Source of the DNA: DASXHZ01 sp036488085
GTDB lineage: Bacteria; Acidobacteriota; Thermoanaerobaculia; Gp7-AA8
Direction: 5' to 3'
Length of the DNA: 64,000 bases
Assembly (NCBI GenBank): GCA_036488085.1
Contig: DASXHZ010000058.1
Location: 1-64,000, forward strand
Below the pieces are notes generated by a model, which ran no database searches, was not told the origin of the DNA, and was given only the letters and a program-made list of their open reading frames with translations. Numbering within the stretch: the first letter of the stretch is position 1; the number at the start of each line of letters is the position of its first letter. Shown here one piece after another: positions 41,911-50,325 of the stretch. A program made the position numbers and the translations under genes.

Positions 41911-42368
41911 ACGGTCCCCTCATCTGTGCGGTAGACGATCTTTCGCCCGCGGTTGCCGCCGGTGTCGATCTCGATGACGTCGACGCCGCACTTGGCGAGG
42001 AAGTCGAGCGCGAGCTCGACGTTCTTCTGGCCGAGGCTCGCCGTCATCTTCAGTTCCTGAAACATGGAAGAGCCGCCGAAGACGCGCGCCTGAAGGAACG
42101 GCAACCGCGCGCCGGCGGCGCGGAGGCCGTCGAGCAGCTCCTTCATCGCGACGTCGCCGAACCGCGCCGATGAGACTGTCCGGCCGCCGCCGAACGGCAG
42201 CATGAAGTGATTGATACCGCCGACGCGCTTGGTCAGGTCGAACATGCAGACCGAGACGCACGAGCCGAGAATGGTCGTGACCTGCATCGGCTCGACGGAG
42301 ATCGCGAGGTGCCCCGGCTGCAGAAAGCGGGTGGCGATGCCCGGCGTCTCGAGAGGCATTGCGCTCAC
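41892..42368 (-). CDS. cheD: Chemoreceptor glutamine deamidase CheD
   Basis: 158 residues from a GTG at 42366-42368, chosen because it overlaps the stop of the GAF gene (GTGA); an ATG at 42357-42359 is the alternative. Catalytic Cys37 in ILGSCVSVCMFD and His54 in GGINHFMLPFG are present, followed by RVFGGSSMF and the late GGNRGRKIVY. CheD deamidates receptor glutamines to glutamates and in some bacteria works with CheC; no cheC is present here, so deamidation is the likely role. Confidence 0.93.
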   Translation of the reverse strand: MSAMPLETPGIATRFLQPGHLAISVEPMQVTTILGSCVSVCMFDLTKRVGGINHFMLPFGGGRTVSSARFGDVAMKELLDGLRAAGARLPFLQARVFGGSSMFQELKMTASLGQKNVELALDFLAKCGVDVIEIDTGGNRGRKIVYRTDEGTVCLKSI

Positions 42369-43000
42369 GGCACCACCGTCAGGCGCGACGTCGCGCGAGT
42401 GCAATAAAGCGCGGTGGCGGCGTGCGAGGCGAGGAGCTCGAAGAGCTCGAGGTCGATCGGCTCGAACCCCTCTTTCTGCGGGAGGAGGCGGAAGATGCCG
42501 ATGACGCCGATGACGGTGTCGTCGAGCTTGAGCGGGATGCAGGCGCTGAGCGACTCCTGGGAACCGCCGCCGACGATGTCGACTTCACCCGCGACGTAGC
42601 GTTGCCCGGTCTCGGCAACGAGGCCGATCAGGCCTCCGTCGCCATCGAGCCTGACGCGCTCCCACTTGTTCGCGTCGACGCCGAAGGAGTCGAGCAGCGT
42701 CAGCGCCTCTCCGGTGATCTCCCAGATCGCCAGCTCTTCGGAGCCGATGAGGTTGATGATCACTTCCTTGATGGCGGTAAGGACGCGGTCGCGGTCGAGC
42801 GTGCCGTGCAACTGGTAGGTCGCGACGTATAGGTTCGCGAGGTTGGTGTTCTGCTGCTCCACGTCGATGTAGCGCGAGGAGAAGTCGGCCAAGGTCTGGT
42901 TCAGGCGCTGGATCTCCTCGAGCAGGTTCTGCACGTACTCGCGGGTGTCGTTGTTCACCTTGTCGACGAAAGGACGGCCTTCTTGCAGTTTCATCGTCAT
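42365..43000 (-). CDS. Coiled-coil GAF domain protein of the che operon
   Basis: 211 residues. An N-terminal coiled coil (about 15-60, REYVQNLLEEIQRLNQTLADF) leads into a GAF domain (about 65-205) with AIKEVIINLIGSEELAIWEI, GLIGLVAETGQRY and SACIPLKLDDTVIGVIGIF. GAF domains bind small molecules or cyclic nucleotides; no ligand-specific motif can be read. There is no output domain, so it may act by binding a che protein. It sits between cheY and cheD with overlapping or near-touching ends and is clearly part of the operon. Confidence 0.8.
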   Translation of the reverse strand: MTMKLQEGRPFVDKVNNDTREYVQNLLEEIQRLNQTLADFSSRYIDVEQQNTNLANLYVATYQLHGTLDRDRVLTAIKEVIINLIGSEELAIWEITGEALTLLDSFGVDANKWERVRLDGDGGLIGLVAETGQRYVAGEVDIVGGGSQESLSACIPLKLDDTVIGVIGIFRLLPQKEGFEPIDLELFELLASHAATALYCTRATSRLTVVP

Positions 43001-43006
43001 CCGTCC

Positions 43007-43387
43007 TTAGCTCGCGGCCGCCAGGCCGAGGATGTTGTTCAGCTTCGTGATCAGCTCGAGGCCGTTGATCGGCTTGGTGACGTAGTCGGTGCAGCCGTTG
43101 CGGAACGCGGTCTCGATGTTCTTTTCCTCGCCGCGGGTGGTGACCATGACGATGGGGATGTTGGCGGTCGCCTCGTCGTTGCGGATGGCGGCGCAGGCAG
43201 AGAGGCCGTCGAGGTTCGGCATCATCACGTCGAGGAGGATGACGTCGGGCTTTTCGCTCTTCGCTTTGGCGATGCCTTCGACGCCATCGCGCGCCGTAAC
43301 GATTTCGTACGGCCCTTTCGCGAGGATCATTTTTTCCATGAGGATCACGGTGCTCGAGTCGTCGACGAGCAGGATTTTCTTTTTCAT
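43007..43387 (-). CDS. cheY: CheY-like single-domain response regulator
   Basis: 126 residues, one receiver domain: LLVDDSSTVILMEKMI, phospho-acceptor Asp in VILLDVMMPNLDGLSA, Thr in IVMVTTRGEE and Lys in YVTKPINGLEL. I chose the ATG at 43385-43387, about eight bases after GGGAG; the GTG one codon earlier also overlaps the EAL stop. Likely the diffusible output of CheA. Whether it controls flagella or pili cannot be seen, as no motor genes lie in the window. Confidence 0.93.
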   Translation of the reverse strand: MKKKILLVDDSSTVILMEKMILAKGPYEIVTARDGVEGIAKAKSEKPDVILLDVMMPNLDGLSACAAIRNDEATANIPIVMVTTRGEEKNIETAFRNGCTDYVTKPINGLELITKLNNILGLAAAS

Positions 43388-43389
43388 CA

Positions 43390-44163
43390 CTAACTCCCTT
43401 TCTTGATAGCGGGTGTTGATTCGAGGTATGCGGTTTGTGCGAGCTCGTCGGCGGGCATCGCCGGCGCGAACAGAAATCCCTGGACCACGCCGATCCCGAG
43501 CTTCGCGACGACTTCAAGGTCGTCTTCGTGCTCGATCCCCTCGGCGATCGGCGACGCGCCGATGGCGTCGGCGAGCGAGACGATCGATGCGATCACGGCG
43601 GAGCGCACGGAGTCGCGCGAGCAGCCGTCGACGATGTAGCGGTCGACCTTGAGGTGATCGGGGCGGCAGTCGACGATCATCCGGAAGTTGGAAGCGCCGA
43701 CGCCGAGGTCGTCGACGGCGATGCGGACTCCGGCGTCGCGCAACGTGCCGAGGGTCGACTGGAAGCTGTCCATCGTCCACGGCGCGCGGTGCTCGACGAT
43801 CTCGAGGATGAGGCGCTCGGGCGCGATCTCGAACGACTCCGCCGCGTCGAGGAAGTGCTCGGCGAAGTGCGGGATGTTGCCGAGCGTCGAGCCGTGGACG
43901 TTGATGGAGATGCGCGGCTTGCCCGGAAGCGTCGCCGCCGAGGCAAGCGCCTCCGCGATGCAGATGGAGTCGAGCTGCGACTCCTCTCCTTTCCGGCGGG
44001 CGTATTCGAACAGGACGTTGGGGCGCTCGACGCTCGATCCGCGCGGACCGCGGGCGAGCGCTTCCAGGGCGTACAGGCGCGGCCTTCCGCTGCGGATGCA
44101 GAGCATCGGCTGGAACTCGATGCGGATGGCCCCGGGGCGTTTGAGTGTGTCGATCAGTGTCAT
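43390..44163 (-). CDS. EAL-domain cyclic-di-GMP phosphodiesterase
   Basis: 257 residues, almost only an EAL domain. The residues for metal and catalysis are kept: E34 in LEALARGP, Asn in SINVHG, Glu in LEIVEHR, Asp151-152 in AVDDLGVG, Lys172 in HLKVDRY, E208/E211 in AEGIEHE and QGF at 228-230. It should hydrolyse c-di-GMP. Start overlaps the upstream response-regulator stop (ATGA). Its place inside a chemotaxis operon suggests that taxis signalling and c-di-GMP level are set together; no GGDEF cyclase is nearby. Confidence 0.92.
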   Translation of the reverse strand: MTLIDTLKRPGAIRIEFQPMLCIRSGRPRLYALEALARGPRGSSVERPNVLFEYARRKGEESQLDSICIAEALASAATLPGKPRISINVHGSTLGNIPHFAEHFLDAAESFEIAPERLILEIVEHRAPWTMDSFQSTLGTLRDAGVRIAVDDLGVGASNFRMIVDCRPDHLKVDRYIVDGCSRDSVRSAVIASIVSLADAIGASPIAEGIEHEDDLEVVAKLGIGVVQGFLFAPAMPADELAQTAYLESTPAIKKGS

Positions 44164-44537
44164 GCGTTTCCTTCGAGGAGTTGAGTGACGGTCCGCGCGA
44201 TTTCGAGCAGCGGCCGCGGTTTCTTGAGGAGTGCGTGGACGCCGCGCCGTTTCGCCTCCGCTTCGACGTGCGGGGTCGCATGCGCCGTGAGCAGGATCAG
44301 GCGCGCCGTCGGGCAGTGGAGGCGGATGTAGCGGATGATCTCGAGGCCCTCGGTCGAGCCGTTGCCGCCGAGGGAGAGATCGATGATCACGACGTCGTAG
44401 TCGCAGCAGGCGGCGAGCGCCTCGGCTTCTTCGAGCTCGCGCGCGCACTGCACGCTGTAGCCCTGGCGGCGGAAGTATTTTTCGAGGGCGAAGAGGATGG
44501 TCTCTTCGTTGTCGATGATGAGCAGCTTCTTGTTCAC
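44160..44537 (-). CDS. Single-domain response regulator
   Basis: About 125 residues. I start it at the GTG at 44535-44537, giving (M)NKKLLIIDNEETILFALEKYF; a GTG at 44567 would add ten residues that run across a possible sigma-54 promoter. Receiver motifs: IIDNEE, phospho-acceptor Asp in VVIIDLSLGGNGST, Thr in LILLTAHAT and Lys in LLKKPRP. The first acidic pair is DN-E, slightly unusual. As the first gene of the che run after an 88-118 base gap, it may receive phosphate from the nearby kinase or from CheA. Confidence 0.85.
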   Translation of the reverse strand: MNKKLLIIDNEETILFALEKYFRRQGYSVQCARELEEAEALAACCDYDVVIIDLSLGGNGSTEGLEIIRYIRLHCPTARLILLTAHATPHVEAEAKRRGVHALLKKPRPLLEIARTVTQLLEGNA

Positions 44538-44550
44538 GGGCCGCTCATAG

Positions 44551-44566
44551 AGCAACGCGACTGCCA
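44551..44566 (-). promoter_or_regulatory. Candidate sigma-54 promoter of the che run
   Basis: On the minus strand TGGCAG-N5-TTGCT, with the GG and GC at the exact -24/-12 spacing. It lies just upstream of the response-regulator gene and 90 bases downstream of an NtrC-type activator gene. The expected transcription start (about 44540) would leave almost no leader before the GTG at 44537, which counts against it. Confidence 0.35.
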
Positions 44567-44655
44567 CGGGTGCCAGTCACGTAAGATGTTGTTCTGGAAT
44601 GGTTTAACGAGTTGTGAACGGCCGGTGAACGAGCCCGCGTTTTAGAAGTAGCACG

Positions 44656-46023
44656 TCAATTTCTAATTTTAGAAATGTCGATTCCGTGCTTGCGCGCTTT
44701 GTAGTAGACCGCGCTGCGGGAGACGCCGAGGCGGTCGGCGACGCGGTCGATGGCGCCGTTCTCGTCGCGGAGGACTTGCTCGATGTAGTCGCGCTCGACG
44801 TCTTCGAGCGTGCCGCTGCGCGGCGTCGCCGCCGACGACTGCGCGGCGGACGGCGCCTCCGCGGGCATGACGAGTTGTTCGGCGTCGAGGACGTCGCCGT
44901 GGCTGCGGAGGAGGGCGCGTTCGAGGACGTTGCGCAGTTCGCGAATGTTGCCGGGCCAGTCGTAGCGGCAGAGGATGCGCTCCGCCGCGGCGCTGATGCG
45001 GACGCGGGGCTGCCCGAGGTCGCGCGCGAGGCCCTCGAGGATGCTTTGGGAGAGAATCGGGATGTCGTCGCGGCGCTCGCGGAGCGCGGGTACGGTCAGT
45101 TCCAGGGTGCTGATGCGGTAGTAGAGATCCTGGCGGAACCCGCGCGCTTCGACGAGCGAGCGGAGCTCGCGGTGCGTCGCCGCGATCAGACGGATGTCGA
45201 CGCTGCGGTCCTTCACGTCGCCGAGGCGGCGGAAGCGTTTCTCTTCGAGGACTTTGAGGAGGCTCGCCTGCACCTGCAGGTCCATGTCGCCGATCTCGTC
45301 GAGGAAGACGGTTCCGCGGTTCGCGACTTCGAGGAGGCCTTGCTTGGTCGACATCGCGCCGGTGAACGCGCCTTTCTCGTGGCCGAACAATTCGGTCTCG
45401 AGGAACTCTCGCGAGATCCCGGCGCAATTGAGGTCGACGAACGCCTCGCCGGCACGGCGGCCGTTCGAGTGGATCCAGCGGGCCAGAACGGTCTTGCCGG
45501 TCCCGGTCTCGCCGTGGACGAGTACGGGGCTGTCGGTGCGCAGCACGGCGTCGGTTTTCGCGCGCAGATCGCGGATCGCGTCGCTCACCCCGAGGAATGG
45601 GTCGACGCGATTGCGGGCGTCGCTCTTCGCCGCACCGGCGAGGGCCTGCTGCCGGTTGCGCTGGTTCTCCATGATGCGCTTGATGACGACCAGCAGCGTG
45701 TCGAGCTCCACCGGCTTCGTGAAGAACTGTTCTGCGCCGAGCTTCACGGCTTCAACGGCGGCGTCGATGGAGGCGTAGGCGGTGAGGACGAGCAGCGCGG
45801 AGCTGTCGATGGAGCGGAACTCCGGGATGAGGTCGAGCGCGGTGCCGTCGGGGAGCCGGAAGTCGAGGATGGTGATGTCGGGCCGGAAGGAACGGAAACG
45901 TACCCGCGCGGTCGCGCAGTCGTTCGCCTCCTCGACGTCGAAGTCGTGCGATTTCAGAAAACGGCGCACGCCGAAGCGCGGACCCTCTTCGTCATCAACG
46001 AGTAACACGCGATTGCGAAGCAT
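44656..46023 (-). CDS. NtrC-type sigma-54-dependent response regulator
   Basis: 455 residues. Receiver domain (1-120: LLVDDEEGPRFG, Asp in ITILDFRLPDG, TAYAS, FFTKPV). AAA+ domain (about 140-380) with Walker A GETGTGKT, the sigma-54-contact loop ELFGHEKGAFTGA, Walker B GTVFLDEIGDM and the arginine-finger region. C-terminal Fis-type helix-turn-helix (LEDVERDYIEQVL, then AIDRVADRLGVSRSAVYYKARKHGI). When phosphorylated it would open sigma-54 promoters. Divergent from the substrate-binding protein and kinase genes at 46057-48707, its probable input. Confidence 0.94.
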   Translation of the reverse strand: MLRNRVLLVDDEEGPRFGVRRFLKSHDFDVEEANDCATARVRFRSFRPDITILDFRLPDGTALDLIPEFRSIDSSALLVLTAYASIDAAVEAVKLGAEQFFTKPVELDTLLVVIKRIMENQRNRQQALAGAAKSDARNRVDPFLGVSDAIRDLRAKTDAVLRTDSPVLVHGETGTGKTVLARWIHSNGRRAGEAFVDLNCAGISREFLETELFGHEKGAFTGAMSTKQGLLEVANRGTVFLDEIGDMDLQVQASLLKVLEEKRFRRLGDVKDRSVDIRLIAATHRELRSLVEARGFRQDLYYRISTLELTVPALRERRDDIPILSQSILEGLARDLGQPRVRISAAAERILCRYDWPGNIRELRNVLERALLRSHGDVLDAEQLVMPAEAPSAAQSSAATPRSGTLEDVERDYIEQVLRDENGAIDRVADRLGVSRSAVYYKARKHGIDISKIRN

Positions 46024-46056
46024 CAGGCGTATATTGAACCGATCCCCGAGATTCTA

Positions 46057-46950
46057 ATGGCGATCCGTCGCCGCGGTCTGTTAACGAGTGTTGTCATGCT
46101 CGCGATGCTCTCGCTGGCGCCGTCGAAGCCGGTGATGCGGTACGTCTATGACGGGCCGGAGTCGGCACGCGACGTCCGTTATCTCTATCACTGGGACATC
46201 CTCCGGACGGCGCTGGAGAAGACGCGCCCGAAGTGGGGCGAGTATCTGATGGTGGTGTCGGACGTCATGACGGAACCACGGCAGCAGTTCGAGCTGCTGC
46301 ACGCGACCGGCAAGTTGAACGTGATGTATCTCAGCACGACGCCGGAGTTCGAACGGAAGCTCGTCGGGATTCACATACCGGTCGACAAGAACCTAGGCGG
46401 GTATTGTGTGTTTCTGATTCGTGACGCCGAGCAGCCGCGTTTTGCGAACGTCCGCACGCTCGACGACCTCCGCAAGTTCAGCTACGGTCTCGGCCTCGGA
46501 TGGATCGACGTCGGGATCCTCCGCGCCAATCGCTTCGACGTCGTCACCGGATCGAGCTACGACGGGCTGTTCGCGATGCTGGCCCAGAAGAGGTTCGACA
46601 TTTTGCTGCGCGCCGCAACGGAGGTGTTCGCCGAATACGAGAAGCAGGGCGGGAAGGAGAACCGGCTCGCGATCGAGAAGACGATCCTGTTCTATTACCC
46701 GATGCCGATGTACTTCTGGTTTCCGAAGACGGAGGAGGGGCGGCGTCTCGCCGCGAGGGCGGAGGAGGGGATGCGGATGATGATCGCGGACGGGACGTAC
46801 GATCAGATCTTCGACCGCTATCAACGCCACAAGATCGAGACCCTGCGGCTGAAGGAGCGGAAGCTGTTCACGATCAAGAATCCGAACGTCGGTCCGGAGA
46901 CGCCGTTTGCCGACAAACGGCTGTGGTTCGATCCCAAGACATATCGATGA
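46057..46950 (+). CDS. Periplasmic solute-binding-like protein (SBP family 3 type)
   Basis: 297 residues with a signal peptide (LLTSVVMLAMLSLAPS). The body follows the family 3 binding-protein pattern: YHWDILRTALEKT near 45, PVDKNLGGYCVFLIRD, the domain-crossing FANVRTLDDLRKFSYGLGLGW, SSYDGLFAMLAQKRFDILLR and EEGMRMMIADGTYDQIFDRY. No ABC transporter permease or ATPase is adjacent. Its stop overlaps the start of a sensor kinase, so it probably acts as the ligand-sensing partner of that kinase rather than in transport. Confidence 0.82.
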   Translation: MAIRRRGLLTSVVMLAMLSLAPSKPVMRYVYDGPESARDVRYLYHWDILRTALEKTRPKWGEYLMVVSDVMTEPRQQFELLHATGKLNVMYLSTTPEFERKLVGIHIPVDKNLGGYCVFLIRDAEQPRFANVRTLDDLRKFSYGLGLGWIDVGILRANRFDVVTGSSYDGLFAMLAQKRFDILLRAATEVFAEYEKQGGKENRLAIEKTILFYYPMPMYFWFPKTEEGRRLAARAEEGMRMMIADGTYDQIFDRYQRHKIETLRLKERKLFTIKNPNVGPETPFADKRLWFDPKTYR

Positions 46951-48707
46951 TGGAGTGGCGCAAGTATTCGCTCGCGACGGTGGTGGCCGCGCTGCTCGTC
47001 GCGGTGACGACCCTGCTCCTGGGAGGGTATTTCGTTTTCGACTATTTCCAGGAGGCGCGGGGGCAACGGGCCAACCTCGAGCAACTGACAAGGATTCAAC
47101 TCCAGGAGACCTGTGTCGCGCTCGCGCTCCCGATCTGGAACATCGACGGCGCGCAGATCGAGCGAGTGATCGAGGCGATGGCGCGTCCAATCTCCATTTA
47201 CGCGATCCGCGTCGACGCGGCGGGAAAGACCTACGGACGGATCCGGAATTCGGAGTGGCTTCTCGTGCCGTGGAACGGCGGTGACGAACCACGTGGAATG
47301 ATGGTCAGCGAGGCGTACGTGACGTTCGAGGAGCGCCAGGTCGGACGTGTACGGCTTTACGTGACGCCGAGATTTCTCCATGAAGACTTGAGGGACGTGC
47401 GACTGCGTCTGGTCGTGACGGTGCTCATCGTCGACATGCTCCTTGTCGCGTGCGTCTATCTTCTCCTGTCGCTCACGGTGCTGCGGCCGATTCGCGCCAT
47501 CGAGCGTTACGCCGTCGCCGTCAGCCACGGCAGCCACTACGAGCATCCCGTCGTCCCAGTGGCATCCGCGGAGCTCGACAGCTTGTGCCACTCGATCGAG
47601 ACGATGGTGAAGCTGCTCGACGAGCGATATGTCGAACTGCAGACGGAGATGGCGCGCAGGCTGGTGAGCGAGGAACGCTTCATCTCAATATTCGATTCGG
47701 TCAACGACGCGATTCTCGTTCAGGATCCGGAGACGACCGCGGTCATCGACGCGAACCGGCGCGCGTGCGAGATGTTCGGCTATACGCGCGAGGAGATGCT
47801 CACACTGCGGTCACGCGACCTGAGCTCGGGGGAAGAGGGGTTCACCGAGGAGCACGTTCGGGATCTGTTTCGCTCGTACACGGCACTGGATCAGGTGGAA
47901 TGGCAGTCGCGGCGCCGCGATGGGCATCCCTTTTGGACGGAGGCGAGTCTACGGCTGGCGGTCATCGCCGGCGAGCCGCGGGCGATCGTCGCGGCGCGCG
48001 ACATCACGCAGCGCAAGGAGTTGGAGGAGGCGCTGCGGAGGAACGAGCGGATGTCGGCGGTCGGCACACTGGTCGCGGGTGTGGCGCACGAAGTCCGCAA
48101 TCCGCTGTTCGGAATCGCCGCCACGCTCGACGCCTTCGAGGCGGAGTTCGGCGTCACGGAAGAGATGAAGGAGTACTTCTCAACGCTGCGGAACGACGTC
48201 TCGCGCCTGACGCGCCTGATGAACGACCTACTCGAGTATGGCCGCCCGCACGAAATCATCCGGCACGTGCAGCCGCTCGAGCCGCTGATCGTGGAGGCGG
48301 TGAGGGTCTGTTCGCCGAAGGCGCGCGAGAAGGAGGTCGAGATGCGCTACGACGTCGCTCCGTCCCTCCCGCGCGTCTCGCTCGATGCAGACCGGATGCT
48401 GCAGGTGCTGAAGAACGTGGTCGAAAACGCGATCGATCACTCGAACAAGGGCGATGCGGTCGTCATTCACGCGGAGCGCGACGGCGGCGGAACGGTCGTC
48501 TGCAACGTCACCGACTCGGGCCCCGGCTTCCGGATGGAGGACCTACCGCACGTCTTCGAGCCGTTCTTCACGCGCCGCCGCGGCGGCAGCGGGCTCGGAC
48601 TCGCCATCGTGCAGAAGATCGTCGCCGAACACGGCGGAACGGTCATCGCCTTGAATCGCGCCGCGGGCGGCGGGCGCGTCGAGATCCGGATCCCAGCTAT
48701 CGCCTAG
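46947..48707 (+). CDS. Membrane sensor histidine kinase with PAS domain
   Basis: 586 residues from the ATG at 46947, overlapping the previous stop. TM1 about 8-30, a periplasmic sensor region (about 30-150, CVALALPIWNIDGAQIERVI), TM2 about 155-175, HAMP (VLRPIRAIERYAVAVS), PAS (about 240-350, IFDSVNDAILVQDPETTAVIDANRRACEMFGYTREEM read in two parts), HisKA with the phosphorylated His in VAGVAHEVRNPLFGI, and HATPase (NVVENAIDHS, DSGPGF, GGSGLGLAIVQKIV). The likely partner is the NtrC-type regulator encoded divergently; the binding protein upstream may supply the signal. Confidence 0.93.
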   Translation: MMEWRKYSLATVVAALLVAVTTLLLGGYFVFDYFQEARGQRANLEQLTRIQLQETCVALALPIWNIDGAQIERVIEAMARPISIYAIRVDAAGKTYGRIRNSEWLLVPWNGGDEPRGMMVSEAYVTFEERQVGRVRLYVTPRFLHEDLRDVRLRLVVTVLIVDMLLVACVYLLLSLTVLRPIRAIERYAVAVSHGSHYEHPVVPVASAELDSLCHSIETMVKLLDERYVELQTEMARRLVSEERFISIFDSVNDAILVQDPETTAVIDANRRACEMFGYTREEMLTLRSRDLSSGEEGFTEEHVRDLFRSYTALDQVEWQSRRRDGHPFWTEASLRLAVIAGEPRAIVAARDITQRKELEEALRRNERMSAVGTLVAGVAHEVRNPLFGIAATLDAFEAEFGVTEEMKEYFSTLRNDVSRLTRLMNDLLEYGRPHEIIRHVQPLEPLIVEAVRVCSPKAREKEVEMRYDVAPSLPRVSLDADRMLQVLKNVVENAIDHSNKGDAVVIHAERDGGGTVVCNVTDSGPGFRMEDLPHVFEPFFTRRRGGSGLGLAIVQKIVAEHGGTVIALNRAAGGGRVEIRIPAIA

Positions 48708-48769
48708 CGTTTCCGAGCTCGACGATCCGGCGATCCAGATCGGCATAGTCGCGAATATCCGTTCGCCGG

Positions 48770-48973
48770 TTAAAGCCAACCCTTCGCGAGCGCAATCGGG
48801 ATCATGACGAGCACGATACCGACGATGAAAATCAGTACAGCACCAGGCACGACGTACGGGTAGATCATCAGCAACACGCCACACACGAGGAATGAGGCGT
48901 TGTAATTCTTCCTGCCGTAGAACGCGTAGACCCCACCGATCGCCCCGAAGAGGAGGCCGAGGAAGAGGATCAT
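48770..48973 (-). CDS. Small membrane protein
   Basis: 67 residues starting MILFLGLLFG, almost entirely hydrophobic, with two to three membrane segments (ILFLGLLFGAIGGVYAFY, FLVCGVLLMIYPYVV, LIFIVGIVLVMIPIAL). The pattern fits small amino-acid-transport-associated or general two-TM proteins of unknown role. Its ATG overlaps the stop of the alkyltransferase-like gene (ATGA), so both are probably made from one message. I see no motif that gives a function. Confidence 0.65.
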   Translation of the reverse strand: MILFLGLLFGAIGGVYAFYGRKNYNASFLVCGVLLMIYPYVVPGAVLIFIVGIVLVMIPIALAKGWL

Positions 48974-49281
48974 CGCCGCCGCCACCCGAACCGTTTCAGG
49001 TCGATCGTGCCACGCGGGTCGAACTCGACGCCCTCGGCTTCGAGGAGCATGCGCTGCAACTCGTGAGAGTCGCCGCGGCTGCGGGCGCTGATCTCGCCGC
49101 GGGCGTTGACCACGCGGTGCCACGGGACGTTCGATCGCCCTGGGAGGTCATGGAGCGCATACCCCACCTGGCGCGCGTGACCTTCGAGGCCGGCGACCTC
49201 GGCGATGGCGCCGTAGGTGGTCACTCGTCCCTTCGGCACGCGGCGGACGGCGGCGTAGATCCGCTGGCGATTTGCGTTCAC
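48970..49281 (-). CDS. Alkyltransferase-like protein (ATL) of the MGMT family
   Basis: 103 residues from a GTG at 49279-49281 (a TTG at 49299 would add six). The MGMT DNA-binding core is present: IYAAVRRVPKGRVTTYGAIAEVAG, ARQVGYALHDLPG and the active-site strand NVPWHRVVNARGEIS. In repair methyltransferases this reads PCHR; here Trp54 replaces the acceptor Cys. That defines ATL proteins, which bind O6-alkylguanine and flag it for nucleotide excision repair instead of repairing it directly. Confidence 0.88.
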   Translation of the reverse strand: MNANRQRIYAAVRRVPKGRVTTYGAIAEVAGLEGHARQVGYALHDLPGRSNVPWHRVVNARGEISARSRGDSHELQRMLLEAEGVEFDPRGTIDLKRFGWRRR

Positions 49282-49367
49282 GGCTGGCAGGCTGCACAAT
49301 ATTTGGTCACCCTGAACGAAACAACTGGTTGAAACATCTGATGTGTAGGGAGTGTTGAGGAGTCGCC

Positions 49368-50261
49368 ATGCCCAGAGCCATTGCCACCGCGCAGATTGCC
49401 TTCGGTCTCGTGTCCATTCCGGTGAAGCTGTTCTCCGCCGCCGAATCGTCCGAGCGCATCAGCTTCAACATGATCCATCAGGAGTGCGGAAGCCGGATTC
49501 AGCAGCAGCTCTTCTGCCCCAAGGATGAGCGAACGATCGACCGTACGGAAACCGTGAAGGGGTACGAGTTCGCGAAGGGACAGTACGTCCTCTTCAACGA
49601 GGAAGAGCTGAAGGCGCTGGAGGAGAAGGCGACGCAGGCGATCGAGATCAGCGAGTTCCTCCCAAGCACGACGATCGATCCGGTCTACTTCTCGAAGTCG
49701 TACTACCTCGCGCCTGACAAGGGCGGCGACCGCGCATACGCGCTCCTCACGAAAGCGCTGGAGCACACGGGCCGCTGGGCGCTTGCGCGCTACTCCGCGC
49801 GCGGGAAGGGATACCTCGTCGTCGTGCGTCCGCTCGGCAAGGGTCTCGTGATGCAACAGCTCTATTACGCGAACGAGGTCCGGACGATCGAGGAGATCGA
49901 TCTCGGAGAGGCGATCGTCAAGGACAACGAGCTGAAGATGGCCGTGCAGCTCGCCGAGATGGGCGCCGCCGAGGAGTTCCATCCGGAGAATTATCGCGAC
50001 GAGGTCGCGGATCGCGTTCGTGGGCTGATCCAAAGAAAGATCGACGGCGAGGAGATTACCGCCACGGACATGGAGGAGCCGCGTGCGCAGGTCATCGACT
50101 TGATGGAAGCGCTCAAGGCGAGCCTCGCAGGCAGCGCCCCCCGCGGCGCCTCGGCATCCGCCACCCCGAAAGGGAAGCTCCCGATCAAGGCCGAGGCTAA
50201 GCGGAAGCCCGCGAAACCGGCCTCGCGCAAGGCCGCGACGGCGAAAGCGCGCGCGCGGTAG
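49368..50261 (+). CDS. ku: Ku-type DNA end-binding protein
   Basis: 297 residues. Ku core (about 1-250): AIATAQIAFGLVSIPVKLFSA, GYEFAKGQYVLF near 65, YFSKSYYLAPDKGG, LARYSARGKGYLVVVRP, and the late NYRDEVADRVRGLIQRKI. The C-terminus (from about 245) is Ala/Lys/Arg-rich, as in several bacterial Ku proteins that use a basic tail for DNA binding. Bacterial Ku binds double-strand ends and recruits LigD for end joining. No ligD is in the window. Located beside the ATL gene, which makes a small repair neighbourhood. Confidence 0.94.
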   Translation: MPRAIATAQIAFGLVSIPVKLFSAAESSERISFNMIHQECGSRIQQQLFCPKDERTIDRTETVKGYEFAKGQYVLFNEEELKALEEKATQAIEISEFLPSTTIDPVYFSKSYYLAPDKGGDRAYALLTKALEHTGRWALARYSARGKGYLVVVRPLGKGLVMQQLYYANEVRTIEEIDLGEAIVKDNELKMAVQLAEMGAAEEFHPENYRDEVADRVRGLIQRKIDGEEITATDMEEPRAQVIDLMEALKASLAGSAPRGASASATPKGKLPIKAEAKRKPAKPASRKAATAKARAR

Positions 50262-50325
50262 CACCGCACGGCTGGCTTCGGCATCATCCCTGCACTGCTG
50301 TGATCGGTAGGTGTAGGAGGCTCGT

